Shown: positions 8,915-17,398, counted from the first letter of the stretch. The stretch is DNA of 64,000 bases from Aliishimia sp039978895 (GCA_039978895.1 JBDWAL010000010.1:1-64000), one strand, 5' to 3'. Notes: generated by a model not told the origin, from the letters alone. Made by a program: numbers and translations.

Positions 8915-9802
8915 TCATATCAAAACATGGCCATTCGCCGTCAATCTACGGGCTGTTTCGGCGATATGGGTCGGGCCAACTTCGCAACATCCGCCAATGA
9001 TCGTTGCACCAAAATCAGCCCAATCAACCGCAAACCGGGCATAGGCTTCGGGCGACAAATCTTGGCGGGCTTGCAAAGCGTCCACGGTTGGGGCGTCCTT
9101 TTTGAAACCGTCCGTAATTTTTGTGAATCCGTTTGCGTAACCGCCAAAAGGCAGCCCAGATTTGGCGAGGACCGGCATCGCCTCAGTGATCGCTTCGGGG
9201 CGCGAGCAGTTCGCCATAACGGCGGCAACACGAGATTTGCACAAAGCCAACGCGTCAGACAGGGGTTCGCCAGATCGCAAATGCGTTCCATCTGAATCAT
9301 CCACCGTGAAGGCAATCCACACGGGCAGATCAGTGTGAGCCGCGCCGCGCAACGCGCCTTCGGCCTCGTGACAGCTTGAGACCGTTTCAATCAAGAGCAG
9401 GTCAACGCGACCTTGCATAGCTTTGGCGATCTCGGCGAAACGCGTTTCGGCCAGATCAAGTTCGGGTTCCAGATCAGGGCGATAGGACGCCATCAAAGGG
9501 CCCAAACACCCCGCAATACGCACCCCCGGCGCACGCGAGACTTCGGCTTGGATCAAAGCCGTGTCCAACAAATGTGCCATCTGATCTTCAAGGCCAACCC
9601 GTTCTAATCGGGCGCGATGCACCGTGTAGGTATTCGTGCTGAGAACCTTGGCCCCAGCGGCAACATATTCTGTGTGAACCTGCCCCACCAAATCTGGCGC
9701 ATTCATCATCACTTGTGTCGACCACAAAGGTGTCGGTTTTTCAGGTCTGCGTTTGACCAATTCTTGGCCAATTGAGCCATCAAGGAGGGTGATTTGGGTC
9801 AT
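8915..9802 (-). CDS. Zinc-dependent homocysteine S-methyltransferase (betaine-homocysteine methyltransferase type)
   Basis: The 295-residue TIM-barrel protein begins ITLLDGSIGQEL, the usual start of the family. It has the zinc ligands expected: a Cys in MANCSRPEAI and the Cys pair in GGCCEVGP near the C-terminus. It moves a methyl group to homocysteine, giving methionine; donors in this family include glycine betaine, S-methylmethionine and dimethylsulfonio compounds. Here the flanking FAD/GcvT dehydrogenases favour betaine as donor, making dimethylglycine for them to oxidise. The ATG overlaps the stop of the upstream membrane protein gene by four bases (ATGA), so the two are translationally coupled. 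Confidence 0.88.
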   Translation of the reverse strand: MTQITLLDGSIGQELVKRRPEKPTPLWSTQVMMNAPDLVGQVHTEYVAAGAKVLSTNTYTVHRARLERVGLEDQMAHLLDTALIQAEVSRAPGVRIAGCLGPLMASYRPDLEPELDLAETRFAEIAKAMQGRVDLLLIETVSSCHEAEGALRGAAHTDLPVWIAFTVDDSDGTHLRSGEPLSDALALCKSRVAAVMANCSRPEAITEAMPVLAKSGLPFGGYANGFTKITDGFKKDAPTVDALQARQDLSPEAYARFAVDWADFGATIIGGCCEVGPTHIAETARRLTANGHVLI

Positions 9803-10233
9803 ATGCCACTCATGAGAATGTAAAAGGAAAGCGCTGCCGCGTAGGTGAAATCCACAAGCACACAGCCCGTAACGTACCAGCGAAAGAACGCAACACCCGC
9901 GCCGTTATGTTTGGCGATGTCCCAAAGCCCATGACCAAAGACCGCCAAAACAATCATCCAAGGTGCGCCAAACCAGAAACCAAGAAGGGCAATCACGGCA
10001 AGGCCAGTCGCCAATTTGAGTTCAGTCTGGAAGACGTTGCCCTTGCCATACGCCTCAATTGCGTAGGGCGGCAGCATCAACAGGAGGAAAACCAACGCGA
10101 TCTCCCAGACGAGGGAATGGGGCAACCAGAAATGACTAATCGGAATCGCCACGACATAAAGCGCGGCGGCAAGTTTCAACGCCAAAAAATGGCCTGAAAA
10201 GAACGTATCATGAGCCGGGCAAGGCGCGTGCAT
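9799..10233 (-). CDS. Small multi-spanning membrane protein
   Basis: The 144-residue protein has about four hydrophobic segments (LALKLAAALYVVAIPIS, WEIALVFLLLMLPPYAI, LATGLAVIALLGFWFGAPW, and a C-terminal VLVDFTYAAALSFYILM) and a conserved-looking HGLWDIAKHN segment. I do not recognise the family with confidence. It is coupled to the methyltransferase gene downstream, which suggests a link to uptake or handling of the same methylated compound, but the protein is too small for a standard transporter. A GGGG lies about ten bases before the ATG. Confidence 0.75.
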   Translation of the reverse strand: MHAPCPAHDTFFSGHFLALKLAAALYVVAIPISHFWLPHSLVWEIALVFLLLMLPPYAIEAYGKGNVFQTELKLATGLAVIALLGFWFGAPWMIVLAVFGHGLWDIAKHNGAGVAFFRWYVTGCVLVDFTYAAALSFYILMSGI

Positions 10234-10357
10234 AGCTAACTAACCCCAACATTTGAGACCGGTGAACACGTCATTTGTCGGGGGCTTTCGGCTGTAAATG
10301 AGCGTGTCTTGATCATGTCACAAGACCGCCCAACTGAGGTACGATTGCCCAAAGACA

Positions 10358-12805
10358 TCACGCGCGTAGCCGGTCGTTGGCGGGGTCCCACAAGGGCGCG
10401 TCGTTTTGTACGATAGCTTTGCGGCGTTGGCCGAAGACTTCGATTTCAAGTTCGGTGCCCGGAGTTGCGAGGTTTGCCTTGATCACACCCAGCGCGATGC
10501 ATTTTCCAGTTCGATATCCCATGCCACAGGAGGTGGTTTCGCCAACAACCGTGTCACCCTGCCAGATCGTGGACATGTAGGGGGCATCTTGTTCGCCCGG
10601 CTCCAAAGTCAGGGTCGCGAACGCCTTCTTGCGACCTTGTTGTTGTTCGTTGAGCAATGCCGCCTTGCCCGGGAAGTCTTGGGGCTTTTCGAACCGGATG
10701 AAACGATCAAGGCCACCTTCGAGCAATGTGTAATCCGTGGACAGGTCTCCTTTCCACGCACGATAGCCCTTTTCGAGCCGCATCGAGTTCAACGCGTACA
10801 TGCCAAACGGGGTCGCACCCGCAGCGGTGATTGCATCATAAAGTGCAGGAATTTCAGCCAGCGGCGCGTGGACTTCCCAGCCAAGTTCGCCCGCAAAAGA
10901 GACACGGGCAAGCATGCAATTGTGACCTGCAACCCTTGCCGACTGCAAGGACAGCCATGTCGTTGATAGGTCCGCCTGCGTGTCGAGCGATTGGAACAGG
11001 TCACGCGCTTTGGGACCCGTGACAATCAGGGTCGAGAATTCGGTGGTATGGTCCGTGAGGCTAAGACCTTGGGGTAAATGTTTGGCCAGCACCTCAAAGT
11101 CATGCCACTGCGCAAGGGCAGCAGTGATCAGGGTGAAATCATCCTCGCCGTGGCGCATAATAGACATCTCGGTGAGGATACGACCGCGGCTGTCGGGGAA
11201 GTAGCCCAGGGTCATGCGGCCCGCTTTGGGCAGCGCACCTGCGATCATAGTGCGCAGATATTCCGCAGCCCCGGCTCCTGTAAGTTTGAAGCGCGAAAAG
11301 CCGGGCAGATCGAGAACACCAACGCCGTCACGCACCGCTTCGACTTCTTCACGGATGCGGGGTTCCCAAGGACCAGAGCGATCCCATGTTTGCGTGGATT
11401 CTTCTGAGGTGTCATCGCCATCTTTGGCGAACCAATTGGCGCGTTCCCAGCCATTGTAAGACCCCATTTGGCCCCCAAGTGCGCGAACCTTTGCATCCAC
11501 CGGGGACAGCTTTTTGTCACGCCCAGCGGGCCATTCATGATGCGGGAAATGCATCGCGTATTCGTGGCCGTAAGTCTCCATTGCTTTGGCCTGACAATGA
11601 TCATGATCCGTGTAATCAGTGTAGCGGCGTGGATCACACGACCACATATCCTGCTCTGTTTGGCCGTGCATGATCCATTCTGACAACACCTTGCCCGCGC
11701 CGCCACCTTGGGCGATGCCAAAGGTAAAGGAATGCGCTTCAAAGGCGTTTTTGACGCCGGGCATAGGCCCAATCATCGGGAGGCCATCCGGGGCGTAGGG
11801 AATCGGGCCATTGATATTGCGACCAACACCAGCCGTGCCAAGGATCGGCACACGGCCCATTGCATCTTCGATGTACCACTCCAACCGCTCAAGATCGTCA
11901 GGGTAAAGCTGGAAGCTAAAATCATCCGGCATCGGGTCTTCGGGCGTGACCCAATGGGCTTTGCAGTTGCGTTCATAGGGGCCAAGGTTCAGCCCGTGCT
12001 TATCTTGGCGCAAATAATACGAGGAATCCACGTCGCGGATCATCGGCATTTTGTGGCCCTTTTCCTTGGTCCACGCTTCGAGCTCCGCGATAGGTTCGGT
12101 CAGGAAATACTGGTGGGACATGACGACCATGGGGACCGTGCGCCCACCAAACGGTTTGAACATCTCGCCGACACGTTGAGCGTAATACCCCGCGGAATTG
12201 ACGACAAATTCGCAGCGAATGTCGCCTTTGTCTGTCATGACGATCCACTCATCGCCATCGCGTTCTATCCCCGTCGCAGGGCAAAATCGTTCGATGCGCC
12301 CGCCGTGATCACGCGCACCCTTGGCAAGGGCTTGGGTCAACTGAGCTGGATCAATATCACCATCAAGCGGGTCCCAAAGCCCCCCCGCAAGCTCATGAGT
12401 TTCCATAAACGGGTTATGGTCTTTCAGCTCTGCCGGCGTACATACATCCATTTGCAGCCCCTGATAACGGGCCATGCCTGCCACCTTTTCGAACTCTTGC
12501 ATACGCTCTTTGGTGTGGGCCAAACGCAGCGCGCCAGTGACATGATAGTTCATCGGATAATCGACATCATCCGCCAGCGTGCGGTACATTTCCAAGCCAT
12601 AGCGCTGCATATTCATCACCGCCCAATTGGGCGCAAAATTTGGACAATTTCCCGCGGCGTGCCATGTGGACCCCGCCGTCAGTTCATTCTTTTCCAGCAA
12701 GACGCAATCGGTCCATCCCGCTTTGGAAAGATGATAGAGCGCGGAGGTGCCAACCACGCCCCCACCGATGAGAACCACGCGTGCTGTTGTAGGAAAATCT
12801 GCCAT
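10358..12805 (-). CDS. FAD-dependent dehydrogenase with GcvT domains (dimethylglycine/sarcosine dehydrogenase type), copy 2
   Basis: This 815-residue paralogue of the gene at 6359-8800 has the same order: FAD Rossmann motif GGGVVG at 14-19, WHAAG with His49 for covalent flavin, an FAO-type middle domain, and C-terminal tetrahydrofolate-binding GcvT domains. The two copies share architecture but differ clearly in the active-site half (NCPNFAPNWAVMN after WHAAG here, LIAQLRATANMTK in copy 1), so they probably act on different methylated amines, for example successive steps dimethylglycine to sarcosine to glycine. It starts 15 bases after the GFA-type gene, with a GAAGG site, so these two form one operon. 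Confidence 0.88.
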   Translation of the reverse strand: MADFPTTARVVLIGGGVVGTSALYHLSKAGWTDCVLLEKNELTAGSTWHAAGNCPNFAPNWAVMNMQRYGLEMYRTLADDVDYPMNYHVTGALRLAHTKERMQEFEKVAGMARYQGLQMDVCTPAELKDHNPFMETHELAGGLWDPLDGDIDPAQLTQALAKGARDHGGRIERFCPATGIERDGDEWIVMTDKGDIRCEFVVNSAGYYAQRVGEMFKPFGGRTVPMVVMSHQYFLTEPIAELEAWTKEKGHKMPMIRDVDSSYYLRQDKHGLNLGPYERNCKAHWVTPEDPMPDDFSFQLYPDDLERLEWYIEDAMGRVPILGTAGVGRNINGPIPYAPDGLPMIGPMPGVKNAFEAHSFTFGIAQGGGAGKVLSEWIMHGQTEQDMWSCDPRRYTDYTDHDHCQAKAMETYGHEYAMHFPHHEWPAGRDKKLSPVDAKVRALGGQMGSYNGWERANWFAKDGDDTSEESTQTWDRSGPWEPRIREEVEAVRDGVGVLDLPGFSRFKLTGAGAAEYLRTMIAGALPKAGRMTLGYFPDSRGRILTEMSIMRHGEDDFTLITAALAQWHDFEVLAKHLPQGLSLTDHTTEFSTLIVTGPKARDLFQSLDTQADLSTTWLSLQSARVAGHNCMLARVSFAGELGWEVHAPLAEIPALYDAITAAGATPFGMYALNSMRLEKGYRAWKGDLSTDYTLLEGGLDRFIRFEKPQDFPGKAALLNEQQQGRKKAFATLTLEPGEQDAPYMSTIWQGDTVVGETTSCGMGYRTGKCIALGVIKANLATPGTELEIEVFGQRRKAIVQNDAPLWDPANDRLRA

Positions 12806-12820
12806 GGTGATGCCTTCTTC

Positions 12821-13195
12821 TTAATGGTCGTGTTGCGGAAGACTGTCCGCGATGTCGTAATAGTCGCCCTTGTCGGCAACAAAGATGTGCTTTTCGATCT
12901 TCAACCCGGACGGGCCATCAAGCACGCCCAAGGAGAAACTCAATGAGGTTTCGGTATTGTGCTTCCAGAACAAAAAGCAGCCACATGATGGGCAAAAACC
13001 GCGTTTGGCTGTGTCGGAACTGGCGTACCAGCGCACATCCCCTGTGATGTCGATGTCCGATTGTTCAACCACAGCTGAAGCCCAAACATTGCCAGACTGC
13101 TTGCGGCATTGACCACAATGGCAATTTGACACGCTCCAAGTTTTCCCCGTGACCGTGAAACGCGCAGAGCCGCAATTGCAGGACCCTTTAAGCAT
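12821..13195 (-). CDS. GFA-family (glutathione-dependent formaldehyde-activating type) zinc protein
   Basis: The 124-residue protein has the zinc-binding Cys pattern of the GFA/CENP-V fold: CNCGSARF near the start, CHCGQCRK around residue 30, and CPSCGCFLFW around residue 70. Family members include Gfa, which was proposed to help formaldehyde combine with glutathione, although many members have unknown roles. Placement immediately upstream of an N-demethylating dehydrogenase makes a role in formaldehyde handling reasonable, since these enzymes release formaldehyde when tetrahydrofolate is limiting. It has a strong AAGGAGGG ribosome-binding site. Confidence 0.85.
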   Translation of the reverse strand: MLKGSCNCGSARFTVTGKTWSVSNCHCGQCRKQSGNVWASAVVEQSDIDITGDVRWYASSDTAKRGFCPSCGCFLFWKHNTETSLSFSLGVLDGPSGLKIEKHIFVADKGDYYDIADSLPQHDH

Positions 13196-13272
13196 ATCGG
13201 ACCCTCCTTAGGATAAGTGTCGTCGCAAAATGGCGTCGTTTTAGATGAGATTTCATTACGGCCCTATCCACG

Positions 13273-13836
13273 TCAATACACCGGTGGCGCGATGACCCAA
13301 ATCGCCACAGCGGGCGTTTGGGACGTGTTGGACCATGTGAACGGTTCCCCCCGAACGCGGAAACTATCGCCTGGATGGATCGTAAAGTTCCGCCCGTTGA
13401 TGTTCAGTTCCAACCGACCAGAGAGCAAAAAACCGACCTCTTGCGTGGGGCGTGTGACGGGCGTCGTGATGCTAGCGCCCGCCTCGAAAGTTGAGTGCAC
13501 CATTTCGAAATCATCGGTCAGGTCCGGTGACAGCAATTCTTCCTTCAGCCCATCCACACGACCACCAATCGGGCGACGCGCATCCTTGCGTACTATATAA
13601 CCGTCTTCATTTGCAGTTGTGCTTTCTTGCTGAGCCAACGTCGACACCGAGACATCCAAAGCATCCGCAATCTGTTGCAAATCACTCTTCGTGGGTTCGG
13701 ACAATTCACGTTCAACTTGGCTAAGCCACCCCACGGACCGGCCCAGTGTTTCGGCCAAATCGGACAAAGTGAGACCGCGCGCCTTTCGCAGCACGCGTAA
13801 ATCTGCCCCGAGGGTATGCGGCGTATGGTGCAGCAT
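13273..13836 (-). CDS. XRE-family regulator with C-terminal cupin domain
   Basis: The 187-residue protein has a helix-turn-helix at about 8-62 (LRVLRKARGLTLSDLAETLG, SVGWLSQVERELSEP) and a cupin beta-barrel at about 110-185 (GRLELNINGRNFTIHPGDSFRVRGEPFTWSN). This class often regulates amine, polyamine or amino-acid catabolism, with the cupin sensing a small ligand. It lies on the same strand directly before the GFA and dehydrogenase genes, 77 bases away, so it is the likely regulator of this catabolic island. Paired inverted repeats in its own promoter suggest autoregulation and control of the divergent DUF1294 gene. Confidence 0.9.
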   Translation of the reverse strand: MLHHTPHTLGADLRVLRKARGLTLSDLAETLGRSVGWLSQVERELSEPTKSDLQQIADALDVSVSTLAQQESTTANEDGYIVRKDARRPIGGRVDGLKEELLSPDLTDDFEMVHSTFEAGASITTPVTRPTQEVGFLLSGRLELNINGRNFTIHPGDSFRVRGEPFTWSNTSQTPAVAIWVIAPPVY

Positions 13837-13849
13837 CTTTTTTGATTCC

Positions 13850-13913
13850 GTGAAATTATCCTCTTGAATTTCACCATGCTGTCAGTTGGTGAAATTTTCA
13901 AGCATTTTTTCAC
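13850..13913. promoter_or_regulatory. Paired inverted repeats, probable operators of the XRE-cupin regulator
   Basis: GTGAAATT at 13850-13857 and AATTTCAC at 13867-13874 form one inverted repeat with a nine-base spacer. A second GTGAAATT at 13889-13896 faces TTTCAC at 13908-13913. The two inner arms also mirror each other (CTTGAATTTCACC against GGTGAAATTTTCAAG, two bases different in length). All lie within 80 bases upstream of the regulator start and between it and the divergent DUF1294 gene, the normal place for operators. Confidence 0.6.
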
Positions 13914-13958
13914 CACATCATTCTTGAACCAAAGTACCCGCTTCGCTATTTGCCCCGC

Positions 13959-14342
13959 ATGTTCAAGAAAAACCCGTATTACGGGCAATCCTCAGAGCCG
14001 GGGCCACCCGATCCAATTCTCGTTTTCCTAGAGACCAACGTCGCGCCATGGATGGTGGCCGTCGCGCTCTTTCTTTGTATCAACTGGATAACCTACCGGG
14101 TCTTTGTGAACGACAAACGGCGGGCGATTGAGGGAGGCCAGCGTATCTCGGAAAGGGCGCTTTTGCGGCTCGCGTTCTTTGGTGGCAGCCCTGCGATGTG
14201 GGTCGCGCGCAAGCGTCATCGCCATAAGACCAAAAAACAACCATTTGTTCGGAAGTTCTTTGGGATTATCTGGCTACAAATTGTGTGTATTCTGGGTGTC
14301 GTTTACTTAGTCCACTTTGGTGCAACAATTCCGCAACCTTAG
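13959..14342 (+). CDS. DUF1294-type small membrane protein
   Basis: The product is 127 residues from the ATG at 13959; a TTG three codons earlier is less likely. The pattern fits DUF1294: a first membrane helix (APWMVAVALFLCINWITYRVF), then DKRRAI, RISERALLRLAFFGGSPAMWVA, RHKTKK and a final helix (WLQIVCILGVVYLVHF). The molecular role is unknown. It shares its upstream region, including the paired inverted repeats, with the XRE-cupin gene. Its stop overlaps that of the convergent methionine sulfoxide reductase gene by four bases. Confidence 0.8.
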   Translation: MFKKNPYYGQSSEPGPPDPILVFLETNVAPWMVAVALFLCINWITYRVFVNDKRRAIEGGQRISERALLRLAFFGGSPAMWVARKRHRHKTKKQPFVRKFFGIIWLQIVCILGVVYLVHFGATIPQP

Positions 14343-14812
14343 ACGCCGCAAAACACATTCTTTAAGATCAGCGACAAAGCCTCCGCATCTTGTTGCGTAA
14401 ACGCGGCTGGCTGATCACTGTCGATATCAAGCACCGCGATCAAATCCTTGGCGCGGTTCCAGACCGGTAACACCAATTCAGACCGGGTTGAGCTTGCGCA
14501 AGCGATATGACCGGGAAACGCATCAACATCTTCGACCAGTTGGACTTGCCCCGTGCGTGCAGCTGCCCCGCAAACACCGCGTGAAAACGGTATCTGCAAA
14601 CAACCATGGCCGCCTTGATAGGGCCCAATCTTAAGTAAGTCCGGGGCTGTAACGCGGTAAAATCCGGTCCAATCGAAACGGGAATCGCTGTGATGTACTT
14701 CGCACGCAAGCGTCGCCATCAAAGCGATCTCATCCGTTTCGTTTTCAGTAAGTGCCGTGACGGTTTTCGCGAGCGTTATGTAGTCGACCTGCATATCAAC
14801 CATTCTTGTCAT
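14339..14812 (-). CDS. msrC: GAF-domain free methionine-(R)-sulfoxide reductase
   Basis: The 157-residue protein is a single GAF domain with the fRMsr signature GPYQGGHGCLQIPF, GVCGAAA and FPGHIACASSTRSE. Three cysteines at 71, 81 and 105 have the same spacing (10 and 24) as the redox cysteines of the E. coli enzyme. It reduces free methionine-R-sulfoxide in the cytoplasm. It starts eight bases after the thiolase stop and so is read with that gene. An AAGGGC site lies before the ATG. Confidence 0.88.
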   Translation of the reverse strand: MTRMVDMQVDYITLAKTVTALTENETDEIALMATLACEVHHSDSRFDWTGFYRVTAPDLLKIGPYQGGHGCLQIPFSRGVCGAAARTGQVQLVEDVDAFPGHIACASSTRSELVLPVWNRAKDLIAVLDIDSDQPAAFTQQDAEALSLILKNVFCGV

Positions 14813-14820
14813 GATTGCCC

Positions 14821-15993
14821 TTAGATGCGTTCAATAGCGATAGCCGTACCTTCACCGCCGCCAATGCAAATCGCCGCGACCCCCCGTTTGAGGTCGCGTT
14901 TTTCAAGTGCATTCAACAGGGTCACCATAATGCGCGCACCAGATGCCCCAATCGGATGACCCAAAGCACACGCACCGCCATTCACGTTGACGATATCATG
15001 GCTCAACCCCATTTCTTGCATGAAGGCCATTGGAACCACTGCAAACGCCTCGTTTACTTCCCACAAATCAACGTCCTCTTTGGCCCAGCCAATTCGCGCT
15101 AGCAGTTTTTGTGCAGCCGGGACTGGAGCCGTTGTGAACAAGCCCGGAGCCTGCGCATGGCTTGCATGCCCCAGAACCCGCGCGCGGATGTTTAAGCCTT
15201 GAGCTTCGGCCGCCTCTTGCGAGGCCAAAACCAAAGCCGCAGCACCATCTGAAATCGACGAGGAATTCGCAGCCGTGACCGTACCGCCATCTCGGAACGC
15301 CGGTTTGAGTTGTGGTATCTTTTCGGGACGCGCGTTTGCGGGTTGTTCATCTTGCACCACATTTTGGGTCGCACGACGTGTGACAATATCTAAAGGCGCA
15401 ATCTCATCCGCGAACGCACCGTCTTCTTGCGCCTTCAAAGCGCGACTTAAAGAGGCCAACGCGTATTCATCCTGTTGCGCGCGCGTAAATTGAAACACCT
15501 CCGCGCAATCTTCGGCAAACGTGCCCATCAAACGGCCCTTATCATAGGCATCTTCCAGCCCATCCAAGAACATATGATCCACCGTCACACCATGTCCCAA
15601 ACGCGCACCACCGCGCATATTTGGCAACAAGTACGGAGCATTGGTCATCGATTCCATACCACCCGCAACCATCACCTGCACCTGCCCGAGCGCGATCTGA
15701 TCGAACGCAATCATAGCGGCCTTCATTCCCGAGCCACACATCTTATTCAGGGTAGTCGCCGGAACATCTTCGCTTAGACCTGCAGCAAATCCCGCCTGAC
15801 GCGCCGGTGCCTGCCCTTGACCAGCTGGCAAAACACACCCCATCAGCACTTCGTCCGCCATTTCAACCTGCGCATCTGTAAGGGCGGCTTTAATGGCAGC
15901 ACCACCAAGTTCTGACGCCGACAGAGGGGACAAAGCACCCTGAAATCCGCCCATCGGTGTTCGTGATGCACCTGCGATAACAACTGATTGCAT
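14821..15993 (-). CDS. Acetyl-CoA acetyltransferase (thiolase)
   Basis: The 390-residue product starts MQSVVIAGASRTPMGGF, using the ATG at 15993 with GGGAG nine bases ahead. An upstream start at 16023 would add ten unconserved residues. Catalytic residues are visible: Cys86 in NKMCGSGMKAA, His in CALGHPIGASGAR, and Cys in CIGGGEGTA near the end. It condenses two acetyl-CoA to acetoacetyl-CoA or runs in reverse. There is no phaB or phaC beside it, so whether it serves polyhydroxybutyrate synthesis or ketone and fatty-acid degradation cannot be said from context. Confidence 0.9.
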   Translation of the reverse strand: MQSVVIAGASRTPMGGFQGALSPLSASELGGAAIKAALTDAQVEMADEVLMGCVLPAGQGQAPARQAGFAAGLSEDVPATTLNKMCGSGMKAAMIAFDQIALGQVQVMVAGGMESMTNAPYLLPNMRGGARLGHGVTVDHMFLDGLEDAYDKGRLMGTFAEDCAEVFQFTRAQQDEYALASLSRALKAQEDGAFADEIAPLDIVTRRATQNVVQDEQPANARPEKIPQLKPAFRDGGTVTAANSSSISDGAAALVLASQEAAEAQGLNIRARVLGHASHAQAPGLFTTAPVPAAQKLLARIGWAKEDVDLWEVNEAFAVVPMAFMQEMGLSHDIVNVNGGACALGHPIGASGARIMVTLLNALEKRDLKRGVAAICIGGGEGTAIAIERI

Positions 15994-16080
15994 GAAGTTT
16001 CTCCCGAGAAGGGCCGTCCTCACGAAATGGTAAGAATTGCCCGATAAGAATGCCTAATTACAAGATAAGATCGGTACACC

Positions 16081-16419
16081 ATGAACCTTACCAGCACAAC
16101 GGACGGAACACGACGAATCGTGACCGTAAATGAATCCCGAATTGACGCGGCAGTTGCCCTGTCTTTCAAGGAACTGATGCGGGTCGAGACCGACGAGGCC
16201 ACCGGCAACGTAATTTTGAACCTTGAACAGGTACAGTTTGTGGATTCGAGCGGACTTGGGGCGATTGTGGCATCAATGAAGATGATGGGCTCGTCTCGGA
16301 CACTTGCGTTGGCAGGGCTGACGCCAACGGTCGAAAAGGTTTTTCGGTTAACGCGAATGGATTCTGTGTTTCCAATGTTCACGTCTATGGAAGACGCATT
16401 GGCGGATACAAGCATTTAG
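16081..16419 (+). CDS. STAS-domain anti-sigma factor antagonist
   Basis: The 112-residue single-domain protein carries the SpoIIAA/RsbV signature VQFVDSSGLGAIV with Ser56 and Ser57, one of which is the likely phosphorylation site. It is followed 32 bases later by an RsbW-like kinase gene, so the two form the core of a partner-switching module. The antagonist binds the kinase when unphosphorylated. No sigma factor or PP2C phosphatase lies nearby. Confidence 0.85.
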   Translation: MNLTSTTDGTRRIVTVNESRIDAAVALSFKELMRVETDEATGNVILNLEQVQFVDSSGLGAIVASMKMMGSSRTLALAGLTPTVEKVFRLTRMDSVFPMFTSMEDALADTSI

Positions 16420-16451
16420 GCCCAGAAGCACAACCAAAGTTCACAGCGAAA

Positions 16452-16907
16452 ATGACTCATAAAAACAAAAATTTTTCATTTCAGATCGGCGTTGTGAGCG
16501 GCCCGCTTGCGGCGCGCGAGGCACTTGCAGAAATCTTTGTTGCCCTTGAACCAATGTCCTTGGATGTTGAAGAGTTGGGCACGATCGAACTTGTTATGGC
16601 TGAGACTTTAAACAATATCGTCGAACACGCTTACCCCGCTGGTAGCCATCCAGGCCGCATCGAAATTTTCGGCGAAAGCAAAGCAGATGGATTACATTTT
16701 CGCGTGGAAGACAATGGCCTAACAATGCCTGACGGGCACGCCCCCATCGGAATAGCCGCCGATCTGGATGTTGACCTTATGGACCTACCAGAAGGTGGTT
16801 TTGGTTGGTTTTTGATCAGGGATTTGGCCAAAGACGTTGCTTACGAACGACTTGGTGAGAAAAATGTTCTCAACTTGAGAGTCGCGATTACCAGAAACGA
16901 ACCCTAA
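16452..16907 (+). CDS. RsbW/SpoIIAB-like serine kinase (anti-sigma type ATPase)
   Basis: The 151-residue GHKL-fold protein has an N box (ELVMAETLNNIVEHAY), a G1 box (VEDNGLTMPDG) and a glycine-rich G2 segment (PEGGFGWFLIRDL). It is expected to phosphorylate the STAS protein encoded just upstream and to bind a downstream partner. Because no sigma gene is adjacent, the partner could instead be an enzyme or a sigma factor elsewhere. The start overlaps no other gene; the ATG lies 32 bases after the STAS stop. Confidence 0.85.
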   Translation: MTHKNKNFSFQIGVVSGPLAAREALAEIFVALEPMSLDVEELGTIELVMAETLNNIVEHAYPAGSHPGRIEIFGESKADGLHFRVEDNGLTMPDGHAPIGIAADLDVDLMDLPEGGFGWFLIRDLAKDVAYERLGEKNVLNLRVAITRNEP

Positions 16908-17036
16908 TGCCATCTTTGGACGGCATGTTGCGTCTTTCGACTTGAGCAAGTCGTAACAATTTGAGTGCTTTGAGCCTTTGTTGGCTCATATTCCACAATT
17001 CTAAATATTCAACCAATGTTAGAAATTCAATTTAAA

Positions 17037-17061
17037 GTTACGCAGAGTTTCGCTGCGTGAC
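17037..17061. terminator. Hairpin, probably the terminator of the minus-strand small ORF
   Basis: GTTACGCAG at 17037-17045 pairs with CTGCGTGAC at 17053-17061, with one G-T pair. Read on the minus strand, the stem is followed by TTTAAATT. It lies just after the stop of the small ORF at 17071-17220. Confidence 0.45.
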
Positions 17062-17070
17062 TAAAGATAT

Positions 17071-17220
17071 TTATTCAGCATTCGGAATTCCCTTAAAGCG
17101 AGCAAGAATACACTCTCTAGTAAGTAATTCATTTACCATGCCATATTCTTCGAAGAAACCACCTTGTTTATTCCTTATTTCAGCCCGAAATCGTGGGCAT
17201 AAGTGTCCTTGTAGCTGCAT
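17071..17220 (-). CDS. Possible 49-residue protein of unknown function
   Basis: An ATG at 17220 sits seven bases after GAGGG. The frame reads MQLQGHLCPRFRAEI and ends KGIPNAE, followed by a hairpin with a T-rich tail on the same strand. It lies alone in a 490-base AT-rich gap between the STAS/kinase pair and the gamma-glutamyltransferase gene. I do not recognise it. Both a start signal and a terminator-like structure are present, but the length is too short to be sure. Confidence 0.35.
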   Translation of the reverse strand: MQLQGHLCPRFRAEIRNKQGGFFEEYGMVNELLTRECILARFKGIPNAE

Positions 17221-17398
17221 ATAGCTTCCCTCGGCGTCACGTGTAATAGCCCCCACCCAGTACGGGACGCCGAGGCTTCACTTCCTCCCCCCTGAAATCT
17301 CAAAGAAAATCAACCTGTGCGGACCTGCACATGGCGATGTGCCTTGGACAATCCGATTACACAAACTAGGATCGCTTCAAACAATCGGAGCTTCCAAA

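Noticed and set aside
11708..12946. 412-codon frame opposite the second FAD/GcvT gene
   Set aside because: Antisense to a well-conserved enzyme with intact motifs; shadow composition.
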